Source: Rhynchosporium graminicola (taxonomy: Eukaryota > Ascomycota > Leotiomycetes > Helotiales > Ploettnerulaceae). Taken from it: 64,000 bases of DNA. Positions 11,342 to 21,365 of this stretch are shown one piece after another. Numbering within the stretch: the stretch's first letter is position 1; each line of letters starts with the position of its first letter. The notes below the pieces were generated by a model. The model did no database searches and was not told the DNA's origin. It saw nothing but the letters and a program-made list of their open reading frames with translations. The position numbers and the translations under genes were made by a program. The DNA lies in NCBI GenBank assembly GCA_900074885.1, contig FJUW01000061.1, positions 338,130 to 402,129 on the forward strand, written 5' to 3'.

Positions 11342-12367
11342 TTAATCATCAGTAGCATCAATAAAAGCCTCCCAATACGCATCATTCAGCTCAACCCGGT
11401 TGCCCTTCCCCTCCCCATCCTCCGCATAAACATCCTCATTAACCCTCACCATTGCAACTCCTTCCTTCAACTTCAGTAAACGCTTCACACCCTCCTTCCA
11501 CTTCTCGTTCCCGCCAACTTGGAACTCAATCTTCTGCCACTGCGCAGCCCACGCTCGCGTCCCGGGATACTTTCCCGTCTCGTGTATAATGGCACCATTC
11601 ACACTCTTCTTCTCTTCTCCCTCACTAGCGCGGAATCCAATGGTCGGCTTCACGTTCTCGCTAATGGACAATCTTCGCAAATTCGATACACCAGACGGAT
11701 CAAAAGGTGCCTTTTGTCCGGCTATGAAGCCAGGATCTTTGCTCGACAAACTCGTCCATGTAGCATGCTGCATGAGGATGAGACCAGTGAGCATCCAGAT
11801 CTCTGGCTTAGTCGCAGACTGGGATTTGCCTTTGGAGAGGGATTCGGCGGCTGAGAGGTGGGAAGCAAGCCACTTCTTAGCGGATGGAGAGGAGAGAGTT
11901 ATTTCTTCGAAAAATTCTTCGGGACTATAGTGGAAAGAAGGAGTTAGTGATGTTTTGATGTCAGTTTGGCAAAGAGGAGGAAATACTCTTTGATTGAGAT
12001 CTTGGTTGTCTTTTCTGCGGCTGCTACCCTGTATCTCTCTTGTCCAGATTGATCTGTGGACTTGGAGGATGGGTTATTGGCAGCATGGCCTTGTTCGGAT
12101 CCAGTTCCGAGTGTTAGGGCATAGTTTCCCAGTTGTGTTAGTTCGGCCCAGTCTGGTGGTGAATCTTGGATGCTAAATAGATGTGAGTATGAGTTCCAAC
12201 TCCTATGTTTTGGAAAAGGAGAGTGTGATTTACTCAGGGTATGCTTTCTCAATATGTGGTTCGTAGAAACTGGGGTTCTTGAAATCGTGCACTAGGTTCC
12301 CCAAGTGGAGATGTTTGGCATCAACGCCCGCATTGTAGGTTATGTATGTGGCTTTCTCCTTCGACAT
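11342..12367 (-). CDS. Uncharacterised 300-aa fungal protein
   Basis: Three exons (12367..12234, 12172..11987, 11924..11342) join in frame through GT-AG introns of 61 and 62 nt and encode 300 aa. No signal peptide or membrane span is seen. The N-terminus (MSKEKATYITYNAGVDAKHL, then LGNLVHDFKNP) is followed by a mixed-charge middle region, an IWMLTGLILMQHATWTSL segment and a beta-rich tail ending in acidic residues. The layout (a short N-terminal block with a DAK-x-LxLGNLV-like pattern and a central W/Y-M-L/V-T-G segment) reminds me of a widespread fungal family that some authors relate to gasdermin-like cell-death proteins. This resemblance is from memory and weak. No protease gene lies next to it, as is known for some fungal gasdermins. 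The gene model is solid; the function is unknown. Confidence 0.75.
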
Positions 12368-13102
12368 TTTCGTGCTATGCTCTTAGACAGCACTGTTCTC
12401 GAGAAATATAGGTCAGTCAGAATCTCCGAGGATTGAAGTCTTTCAATCGTGTATTAGGAAGTGAAGTGGAGGAATGTGGGGTAAAATATACATCGCGAAC
12501 TACCCCGCTTCTTAGCCAGGGGAAGATATACTGTCCTACCCCGCAATTGGTAAACAAAGCGATCCAATGATTTCCTTAGGCGCGCATATATACTGTCGTG
12601 TTTTTCTAGAATATTCAGTAAAGCAAGATGTCAGTAGGATTGAAATGTCGAGTCAATAGCACTCCTCGCTTATTTGAGACTACCTACATTACTGACTCGA
12701 ATGCAGTACTATTATTACTATTTTCATTGCAAGTGCAAGTGAAAATGCGGATGCGTGAAGTGCGGATCCTAATCATCAATTTCATTCCGTTCAAAAGGTG
12801 GAAGCATTATTATTGATATATCATTAGTTCGATTGATCTACATTACTTCCACACGTACCAATGACAACCAGCTCGAGGCTAGGGAAACTCATCTCCAGCA
12901 AAGCAACTTTGCAAGCTCGTCTTAAGTTCGCCATTCAAGATTATAACTTGCAGTAAATTTATCAAAAGCCCATGTGGCTTTGAAATTTTACTTCGTGTAA
13001 AGTCGTGGGATATGTTTATGACATTGGAGTCGAGTTGCAGTTGCCAATTATACCTAGCGAACTCATACTTTGCCTAAAACGAACCTCTCTCGCCTCGGCC
13101 TA
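12368..13102. other. Gene-free stretch upstream of the orphan gene
   Basis: Contains the presumed promoter of the orphan gene (12368 to about 12600). It holds no supported coding sequence. Confidence 0.5.
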
Positions 13103-14520
13103 TTACGCGTAGCTGTAAGCTCCCAAAGGTGCGCACGAAGTATTCATCACCTGGACAATGTTGACAGCCGCGCCTAGTGGGCCAATGACAGGCGGGGACT
13201 TGAGGGTAATGTTCTTGTAAGGAATGTGGCCGAAATAGTTATCCGGACATGCCCTTATGGTGTCAGGTCCTGCAAGATCGGATTTACTAGCCGTCCAGTC
13301 TAGTTGGAAATAAATTTTTTGCTTGATGATTTTGGCTGGAGGAAATTACTAAGTCGCTGCCATTTCCCAACATTCTATGAACCATGCTGTGATGCACCCA
13401 GAAGAGAGGATCCACGGGAGAAGAATACATCTCTGACATCTAGCGAGTCGTTAGTTAAAGCTTTTGAGGTGATGAACATAGTGCCTTGACTTACCTCCTC
13501 AACTGCACCACCAAAATTGAATCGACCACCCCCATCAGTCGCGATACCTGGCACAGTACAGTAAGTTCAATAGCTTGAACCCTTCAATCATGTAATGCCA
13601 AGTCCTTAGCTTTTTGTACCCAAGCGAGAACGCTAGAGTTGAGTCTCAAGTTGGCCAAAGTCGGGGAGAAGTTTCGGCGCAGACAATGGGGCGTGTAGCT
13701 GAGACTGTTGCCGGGCCCCATAAGAACCATGGCATTTGCCCAAGGTCCAGCAGTGACCCAGCCTCCAGTATTTCGGCCGGGAATCTCCAATGATGCATTA
13801 ATGAATGTTCCCATGATTCTGGCGATATAAGCACCGTTTCTGTGGAGATGTCAGCGAATGACAAAGATTATTGTAGGCAAAAAGGACGGACCTCCGAAGC
13901 CTTAAACAGGGTCGAAAAGAGTGGATTTAGCCCATGCATCGATACTGCCTGCATCTCTTGATCAATCTAAACACATATGTTAGCTTTAACCATCATTTCA
14001 GGAGTTTTGCTTGCCTACCACAGTATGGCTGAGCTCCTTTGTAGCCACAAATCTTTCTAAGATCCTGTTCGAAGAGAGACACATACTTCATGTGCCACCG
14101 TAAGAAGATCCTCTTTCGAGTTCTTAGCCAACACTACCAAATCTTCAGGGAAAAATATACAGTGATGTGAATGCTCCCGGTCATGGTAATTTGTAAATCT
14201 TTGATAATCATCACACTGAGTCTTGGAACCTGGGTACAGGCTTTGAAAACGTGCTGGCTTGGATTGCAAGCACTTAAAAGTCATAATACATTCCAAGTCG
14301 TTCAGGTTTGGTGAGATTTCGCCTGCCAACTGGTACGTAAGTAAAGTTGCGTGATTTGAATACGAGATAATGAACATATCATTACTTCCTTACCAATGTT
14401 CGGAATGGAGGGCAGGAGAAGCGCGAGATTCTACAGTAGGGGTGACGAGTAACTCATTCACCTGTGCTGCAATAGGAGCAGCCTCAATGACTCAAAACGC
14501 ACTATAATTTCTGCTCAAGG
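13103..14520 (-). pseudogene. Tyrosinase (type 3 copper enzyme) pseudogene
   Basis: Reading the minus strand from about 14520 to the stop at 13103-13105, pieces of a fungal tyrosinase appear in the right order but in shifting frames. First comes YPGSKTQCDDYQRF, then the CuA end (FLRWHMKYVSLFEQDLRKIC followed by GYKGAQPYC). A stop (13902-13904) then replaces the Tyr expected before GFGG. Next come GAYIARIMGTF and GGWVTAGPWANAMVLMGPG, then CLRRNFSP and RFNFGGAVEE. The CuB site follows (SPVDPLFWVHHSMVHRML), with its two adjacent His, and finally the tail DNYFGHIPYKNITL. Tyrosinases oxidise phenols to quinones in melanin-type pathways and are often secreted. Multiple frameshifts plus the stop make an active product unlikely. 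The N-terminal secretion signal is not intact. Confidence 0.85.
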
Positions 14521-15844
14521 AAAGGTCGACTGATGCATTATTACGAATCTTGTCATTGGAGAGTTCGATCGACGTGGGCTTGGAAGTTCAGCTGGTATCT
14601 GAAGTCCGAGGTCCGGGCCGTCAAGAGATACAGTACTCCGTTTCAAGTTTGAGCCAATTTTGTCATCCTCACCTTTAATCGTCATTTCACGATATGTCTA
14701 TATACACAATAGTTATATAGATAATCATCTTATCAATAGATAGCCCTTAAGCAGTTACTTTATATAGATATTAACCAGAATATATCGTAGTTATAGTGAC
14801 TCCGATGCACGAGGTCGCCCTTAGCCTATCATCAAAATCGTTAAAAATCGCTTAATTTTGGTAAGGAATCGTGATTTTGCGAATTCCTTCAACTCCTAAC
14901 TAGGATATCATTCTAACAAGAGCAAATTCATGAGTTACTAAATGAAGTAAAGCACTTCTATATAAATCTTAAGAGATTCTGTATAGCGTAATTCATTTCG
15001 ACTAATACTTAACTATTAAACTAATCATTAAAGTGGTGACTTTTGCTGGTAAATAGGGTAAAGGCTCAAACTTGAAACGGGTCACTGCAGCTGCCACGTG
15101 GAAACAATGCTGTTCAACAAGGGCAATCTGGTCTTCATATAGTAATTTGAGAATCGATAGAATCTTCGAGCATGATCGAATCGGTGTTTGAATCCCCGAT
15201 GCAGCCGCATGGCTAGATTCGGCTACGCCGTCGAGATATTGATCCATACGAAAGTTGATTTCCAATGATTACATGCATTCAAAAACCCTGGGATGGATTT
15301 AGGAATGAGTCGCGCCTATCATCAAATGTCCAATCTCTTTAGATCGGCTACGTTAGCAAATGGGAATCGTCGTCTTGTGTTGCAAAACTTTCCAGAATTC
15401 AGCAAGGCTTTCAAAGCGAATATAGTTGTGGTTAGAGCAGTTACCTTGTATGTACCATTTTTGAGGCTGAGATAAAGATGTGCAAGGAAACGAAGCAAAG
15501 TGATTCAAATTGACAATTGGGCGGGTTTTGTCCTGTCTAAATCGAGGCCCAGTAAATACGTCCCCGGCGAAACAGACACCTCACTAACAGAAATAACTAA
15601 CGAAAGTCATCAAATAGTCATTTGATTCAGAAGTTACACTATCATAATATCCTGTAATGACTTCGCGACTTCAAATCATTAAGATGAGATGATTATCAGA
15701 AGTCATAGAACTATTTGATGGCTTTAATGTAATAAGCAGGTCTTGTTTCGCGAGTTAAGAATTCGATCCGCCTGGAACTTTGGAAATCATTCCGAGAGAC
15801 TTTTGTTCCTCATGCAATACTCATTCCTATCGCAACGCTGATCT
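14521..15844. other. AT-rich gap between two pseudogenes
   Basis: The segment around 14690-15000 is visibly AT-rich with many TATA-like stretches and no coding potential. Short frames at 15002-15265 (-) and 15293-15475 (+) are not recognisable. A fold-back repeat occupies 15567-15751. Confidence 0.5.
15567..15751. repeat. Fold-back (MITE-like) inverted repeat
   Basis: The ends are imperfect inverted copies. The left begins GCGAAACAGAC and the right ends with the complement of GCGAAACAAGAC. A further inner arm pair is built on CATCAAATAGT (left, about 15608) and ACTATTTGATG (right, about 15711-15721). The total length of about 185 bp and absence of a gene fit a small non-autonomous DNA element. 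I see no clean target duplication, so the boundaries and class are uncertain. Confidence 0.4.
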
Positions 15845-17175
15845 TTGGGGCCCTTAATCTACGTTCGGATCTTCATGACGAAGAATACTGGGCTATATGA
15901 TGCATTCGCGTTTGTTACTAATGTAGGTCTTGTTATACACCTCACCTTCTCATCCAGATTTCAGTGTCAGCTTTTCTTAGTCGGCTTATCGACAATTGAT
16001 ATCATTGGTAAGTTACACCTTCCAGTGGTAGTGTATAACACGAGAATACAGTGATAGCTGACGTGGTGTTCTGAGAGATGTCAGTTATGGTAGTGGAGCA
16101 TATACCTACCTGATACCAGAAGATATGCTCCTCAATATCTTCAATCTGAGCATGAAAAAGTGCATTTATATCCGGTGGTGATACTGATCCAGGTGAACGC
16201 AGGTTTTAGTAAGACAAAATCTTTGCTACTTCTGGTGTACATGCTTTTTACGTTTAGCAGTTGCGGCACTCCTACCACGGTTGAGCAAAGAAAGTAGGTA
16301 CACATTGCTTGTCAAAGGGAGAGTTGCATCTGATCCCTGGTTGCAGAAATCCATCTCTATCTCCTCTACGGCATTGCAAGTTTCACGGTTGTACAGACTG
16401 TATTTTCGTTCTTGTGTAAGCTGCTGGAATGAAAATCTGTCTCGTGAGTCTGAAAAGTTTCCTCCCAGACCAAACTACGAATTTGCTAACATTAGATGCG
16501 TTGTAGAGAATTTTGGCTATCTCCTGACACGCCGGGAACGAAATTTATATCCGATGCTGCCAATGAACTAATGATGACCTGTAATTCCGTCGCCGAAAGA
16601 TTTATCGACTGTCTTCTGATAGCGCTTCTTCCGATATGATCATATCGCGGAAAATGATCATGTCCCGCAAGATGATGCAAGTCGTTGTCATCTTCTGCGT
16701 AGGTATCTTTGTCATTGTGACAGGCATCGTGCGACTCTATTATCTGAAAACTCTTTCCTTCGCCAGCGATCCGTAAGTCTCCCCTTACGAAAGCATCTTA
16801 TTGCTCAACATTGACGAAATGCTAATACCAAGTCCATGAAGAACCTGTCACATGTCCAGTATCGCAGTGTAAACAGATCTCGAGGCCCACATCGGTCTCT
16901 GGGACGCCTACTTCCCAGCTCTTCAACCAATTCTTTGAATAGTCTCGTTCAAGCTCGGTCTCCGCACGAAGCTCCTCGGCTACGGCGATACACCTGGGAA
17001 GAAAAGTGGTCCTGCTTCGGGACATTTAGGAGGCACCTCAGGTGTCTCGCGCTCGAATCACAGATATCTGCGAAGCGGCAATAGGGTCGATGTGAAGAGG
17101 ATCGAGATAAATGCTGATAGTCAGAAAGCCATCATTTCAAAAGAAAAAAGCTTTGAGTTGGCTAGAATAATTTAG
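15845..17175 (+). pseudogene. PTH11-like (fungal rhodopsin-domain) membrane receptor pseudogene
   Basis: Fragments of the seven-helix fungal rhodopsin-domain family occur in order on the plus strand. They are: the helix-1/2 loop LIYVRIFMTKNTGLYDAFAF (from 15851), HLYLLYGIASFTVVQTVFSF (about 16350-16410), SDAANELMMTCNSVAERFID (about 16550), MQVVVIFCVGIFVIVTGIVR (about 16675), TDLEAHIGLWDAYFPALQPI (about 16870) and the tail from FKLGLRTKLLGYGD to the stop at 17173. In that last block a stop replaces the expected Trp before TDLEAH, and a TGA stands where an Arg codon (CGA) is expected after QPIL. Both are G-to-A or C-to-T changes of the type made by repeat-induced point mutation. Intact relatives are integral membrane proteins, some being host-surface sensors. 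This copy cannot encode one. Confidence 0.8.
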
Positions 17176-18206
17176 AAACATAAACAGATGGATGTGGAGG
17201 TAAGTGTGGAGGATAGAACAGATGTAAGGAAGAAAGTGGAAAGAAAGAAGAGCTGGATTGATCTTTGATTAAAACATGGATTGTACACGAGTTGGCGAGG
17301 AAATGAACGACAGATATGGGAATGTGCACAGGAACAAAGCGAATATTTATGATATACGCCTTGAGGTGGAAGCTTTGGTTAGACTTAGGCCTGATCGGCT
17401 GTGTGTAATAGTGAGCCTGAAATCGTTGTTTTGTTGTTGGTTTTTGGCGTACTATTGATGGCTCCAAAACTCGCTTTGCTGTTTGGTCGCTACACTCACA
17501 TGTTCGACCAGTCTGCTCGTCCTATACTTCGGCGATACACCTCACTTGGCGTCCACTGTCGCGTCCAACATGGAATTTCCGTAGCTCGGTCCTGCTCAAG
17601 AGCCACGTGGGAGTTTAGAGTTTCCAAATATATCCAAAGCTTAAACCTAATTTATTCAAGTGACCGCACAATGCCTGTGGCAGTCAAGAGAGCTTTGAAT
17701 TTCGACATGACTGAATCATCAGATAATCCAGTCGAATGAGTCTAGTTTAGTTCCGTTCAATGTTGGTAGATAATTACATGCTTATTTGCTGATGAGACTG
17801 TAGATCGAAATTGGATTTGGAGTTTTAATCAGATGACCTGAATGTCAACACAAAATATTGGAGGCTCAACACAGAAGAGCACCTGGGTTACTGTAATATA
17901 TCAGGTAGCTGCAGGTAGCTGACATTTGATGGATATTTTCACGTCTTAATTCGAATATCGATTGACTTTTGCCCCCAAAAAAACTTACAAATTCATTATT
18001 GACATTGTGCCAAGCTTCATTTACTCGGAATTGTCTAATTCCGGCCAATAACCCGAGAGTTTACCTACTGCCAAGTTGTCGTCTAATCTCCTGACTTCGC
18101 ATCCTTGAAAATACAACCGATAACGTCTATCTCTGTCTCACCCTTCCCTACCTCATTGTATTATCTTCAGATGGAGTAATTTTGCTCTTTGCTTTGCAAT
18201 TTGCAA
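17176..18206. other. Gene-free stretch
   Basis: Short unrelated frames only. The right half must contain the promoter of the membrane protein gene that starts at 18207, with a pyrimidine-rich tract near 18120-18170. Confidence 0.5.
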
Positions 18207-20056
18207 ATGATGGGATGCCCGACCTGGCTAGTTGTTGCGGTGATATTTATTACCACTGTGCTGCAAAGTGAGTTTACAATAAGCCCCATTGTTGCGCCGG
18301 CACCTGACATGCGGTCTTGATCGGATTCGAGCTAATTCTCATAGGCACCTCCGCGTTTGTATGTGGTAACTTCAGTGATCTCTCCCTGGAGAGTCAGGCA
18401 GACATTGAGAACAAGCTCGCAGGATGCACCACCTACCAAGGTCAAATCAAAATTGGGCAGTTCTGGGTCGGAGCATTTGTATTACCGAACCTCACCAGCA
18501 TCACGTCGTTGAATACAGCATCGTCGCCGTTCGATCCAACCGGACCTCGGGAACATCCAAGCCTCACGTCCATCGAATTACCTGACTTGACGACTTTTCA
18601 CGAGATGAGGCTGTACAATGCGCCAGTTCTTTCGCTCCTATCTCTCCCGAAGGTGGAGGAGCTGGGCAGAATGATAGTTCAGCCTGACAGCAGTCGCGAG
18701 CTCAATCCGGAAGTAACTCTGAAAGTGCCATTACTTTTCGAAGCTTCTAGGATGGTTTTTACTGGCAATTTCCCCCGGTAGGCAGTCGATGATGAGGAAT
18801 TGTAGAACATTGCTGAGACGTGCTTGCAGTTTGACTTTTCCTAATCTGATCAAAATCAGACACACATTTTATGTCTCTAACAGCCGACTATCTGAAGACT
18901 ATAGCGATGGGTTCCTCCCTGCCACAGCATCTTCACCGATAGCTGTGGATATGCCAGTACTAAGGCAAGCCAACGACATGCACATATCGGGATCTATCTC
19001 GAAGTACGTTTGTCCCACTTTTCAAGAATGAATGTAGATTAGTGCTGCTGATTTGATTCTTTAGAATCTCGTTACCATCTCTGGAGATCCTTGAACTGGT
19101 CGATCGTCATATGTATCGAGACGTCTACAATGGCAGGCTAACGATTGTCGCTGATGGAGACCCACTGGATGTCACCTTGCCTTCACTACGTGACGTGACT
19201 GATATTAGTTTGTCTGGAAACTTTGATCGGTCAGTAAATCATACCATACGCTCTCATTGAAAAAGTCGCTAACATTAATGATTCAGGGTGTCGTTTCCAG
19301 CACTTTTCGCAATGAATGGAAGTTTGTCCCTGGAAGCAGGCAAGAACATGTCATATAATTCGGCGCCACTGCAGCGGGCGGATCAGATCACACTCAACGG
19401 GAACATAACCAAGTCAGTACAAGTCATCCGAAGCGCTCAGGATACAATTTTTTTACAAGCCGGAAGTAACAGAGTCTAACAGCTTCAACGTCCAATCCCT
19501 GGAATTGCTGAACCAATTACACATATTAGTAGAGAGGCCCGTGAATTGTAAACCTGCCAGGGCTGTCTGGGATAAAATTCACCCGGATTTCAATGAAAAT
19601 ACTCACGGGTTTGACTACTATTGTTACACAGAGTACACGGAGAAGGAGAAGAAGAAACCATTTCCCAAATTGGCAGTCGGTCTCTCTTGCGGAATCGGCA
19701 TCCCAGTCTGGTTCTTCTTCCTATTTGCCTTGTGGCATAGCCGGAAAGCTAAGAAGGATGCAGAAGCGGTATCAAAGCTTCCACCGCCAGACTATGAGGC
19801 GGAAATGACTGCTAGGAATACGGGTGGTACTGAGTTACTGCCGGATTACGAGCCGAGGAGGAGTCCAAGAGGTCACCCGGATCCGGCCATTGAATTGCTT
19901 GATATGACGAGACCGTCTCCTCATCCGCCGGGGTACGATGTAGCAGTTGCAGGATCGAGAGGGGTGGTACCGGTAGAGGGTTGTAATGCTGAACAGGAGT
20001 CAGGAAGAGGTGGTGGTGGGCCGGCGACTGGGAATGGCTCTCAAACTATAGACTGA
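18207..20056 (+). CDS. Type I membrane protein with Ecm33/receptor-L-like ectodomain
   Basis: Six exons (18207..18267, 18345..18777, 18830..19003, 19065..19229, 19287..19412, 19483..20056) give 510 aa. Residues 1-20 form a signal peptide ending near LQS. The ectodomain (about 25-350) is built of repeated leucine-rich-like strands such as LPNLTSI, HPSLTSIELPDLTTF, LPSLEILELV and LPSLRDVTDISLSGNF, with several N-glycosylation sequons. This resembles the receptor L-type repeats of fungal Ecm33/Sps2 wall proteins. One membrane span (LAVGLSCGIGIPVWFFFLFALW) follows, then a cytoplasmic tail of about 110 residues rich in Pro, Gly and acidic residues with PPPDYEAEM and PPGYDV motifs. Those PxxY-type motifs could recruit WW-domain ubiquitin ligases. 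Unlike Ecm33 it has a transmembrane tail, not a GPI signal. A sensor or adhesin role is inference. Confidence 0.82.
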
Positions 20057-21365
20057 GTATAGATAATCCCCACATATGAATAAAATGACCATCGCAAGTA
20101 ACAACTTTACCATAAATATAATTTGCGACCATCAAGTTTCAATGCTTTTGGCGACTGCGAGAACTAGCAATGAGCCACAAGCCCTCTTTGCAGCCATTGA
20201 CTCAGCAATTGTATCATCACGCTTTTCAACCTTTAGCACTCAGAAAACAATAGTTTGCCAAGAGATGTTCATGTTGTTGCCAACATACTAAAATTGTCTT
20301 CCTTCATTTATACAAAGCTTCTGTGAAAAGAGAAGTGCGCACAACAGATCGAAACAAGCTACCACAGACTAGTGCTCTTGTAAACAAATATAAGCGAGGA
20401 GACTTCAACAAAGAACCCACTTACTTTGGGCAACTTGTGTCAAACAGTAAAGGACGACGTCCTGTCATACGTAATCTTCCTTTAGTTTCTTCTTAGATCC
20501 TCGACCAAACCCTTTCATTGTCTGTATTAGCATCGTTATCAAGCTAAACTTGCCTAGTAGTGAGAATAGGCAGGATTCGAGGTAAAAGTTTAACTCACGA
20601 CTCAAGAGGCACTTGGTGTCTTTTCTCTGTTCGTCACCTCGGCCTGTACAACAGAATGCAGGATTACCAGCACCAGGCACATCGACCATGGAGAATCATC
20701 TTATCACGTGATAAAATAGTGAGAATAGAAATTAGTGGGAGGAGACAGCGAAAAGACTCTGATACCCAGCTAGATCAGATCTCAACGTAGTTTAAGATTC
20801 ACAGCTTAGTTGAGGTTACTCGGTAACCCGGTTTCGGACTGTCTTCTCAGGAATCAGCACGTTTTGATGACCCCGGATTCGAGCTCGAAATAGCATATGC
20901 CAAGCCAGTTTAAAGTGGATCTGGCTGGCCAAGACGTCAGAAAGCCAGCAATAGCAAACGAGCAACCCAGGAAGGAACAGAACTTCCCGTATGCAATACT
21001 TTGCCTATCCTCACATCTCGAGTCTTCCTGATCTGCATAGGGTCACCATCTTACTCGAACGTGCTAATCAAATTCCTCCTCCTTCCAAACATCTACACAC
21101 GGCAAAGCTCATCGGTAGCTAAGCGCTTACCTACGGTACGGTACTCAGTACCGATTACGCTCGTTCGAGGCTTCAATCGCAGCAATAAACTCCTCGACCG
21201 CGGCATTTCCTCCTCAACACGCGATACTCGACCTTCCTTGGACCTGAGACTAGACTTCTACATACTACAAACAGCATATCTAAAGCTCGGAGCGGAAGAG
21301 AGGTTCTCGAACTTCGACCAGCGCCGCAGATGCTGAGTGTCTGAAGTGACGATATTTCCTTCACG
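20057..21365. other. Intergenic region upstream of the TM9 gene
   Basis: No supported gene. A 74-codon minus-strand frame (20465-20689) is not recognisable. Two palindromes stand out: the E-box palindrome at 20701-20714 and CGGTACTCAGTACCG near 21138. Confidence 0.5.
20701..20714. promoter_or_regulatory. 14-bp palindromic E-box
   Basis: TTATCACGTGATAA is a perfect palindrome with a CACGTG core flanked by GATA-type halves. It lies about 650 bp upstream of the nine-span membrane protein ORF. Such cores bind Cbf1/Pho4-class bHLH factors in fungi. Function here is not demonstrated. Confidence 0.35.

Noticed and set aside
15170..15210. TTTGAATCCCC string resembling a tRNA B-box
   Set aside because: No A-box at the right distance and no cloverleaf could be drawn.
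20465..20689. 74-codon minus-strand frame in the TM9 promoter region
   Set aside because: No recognisable content, no splice context, short and isolated.
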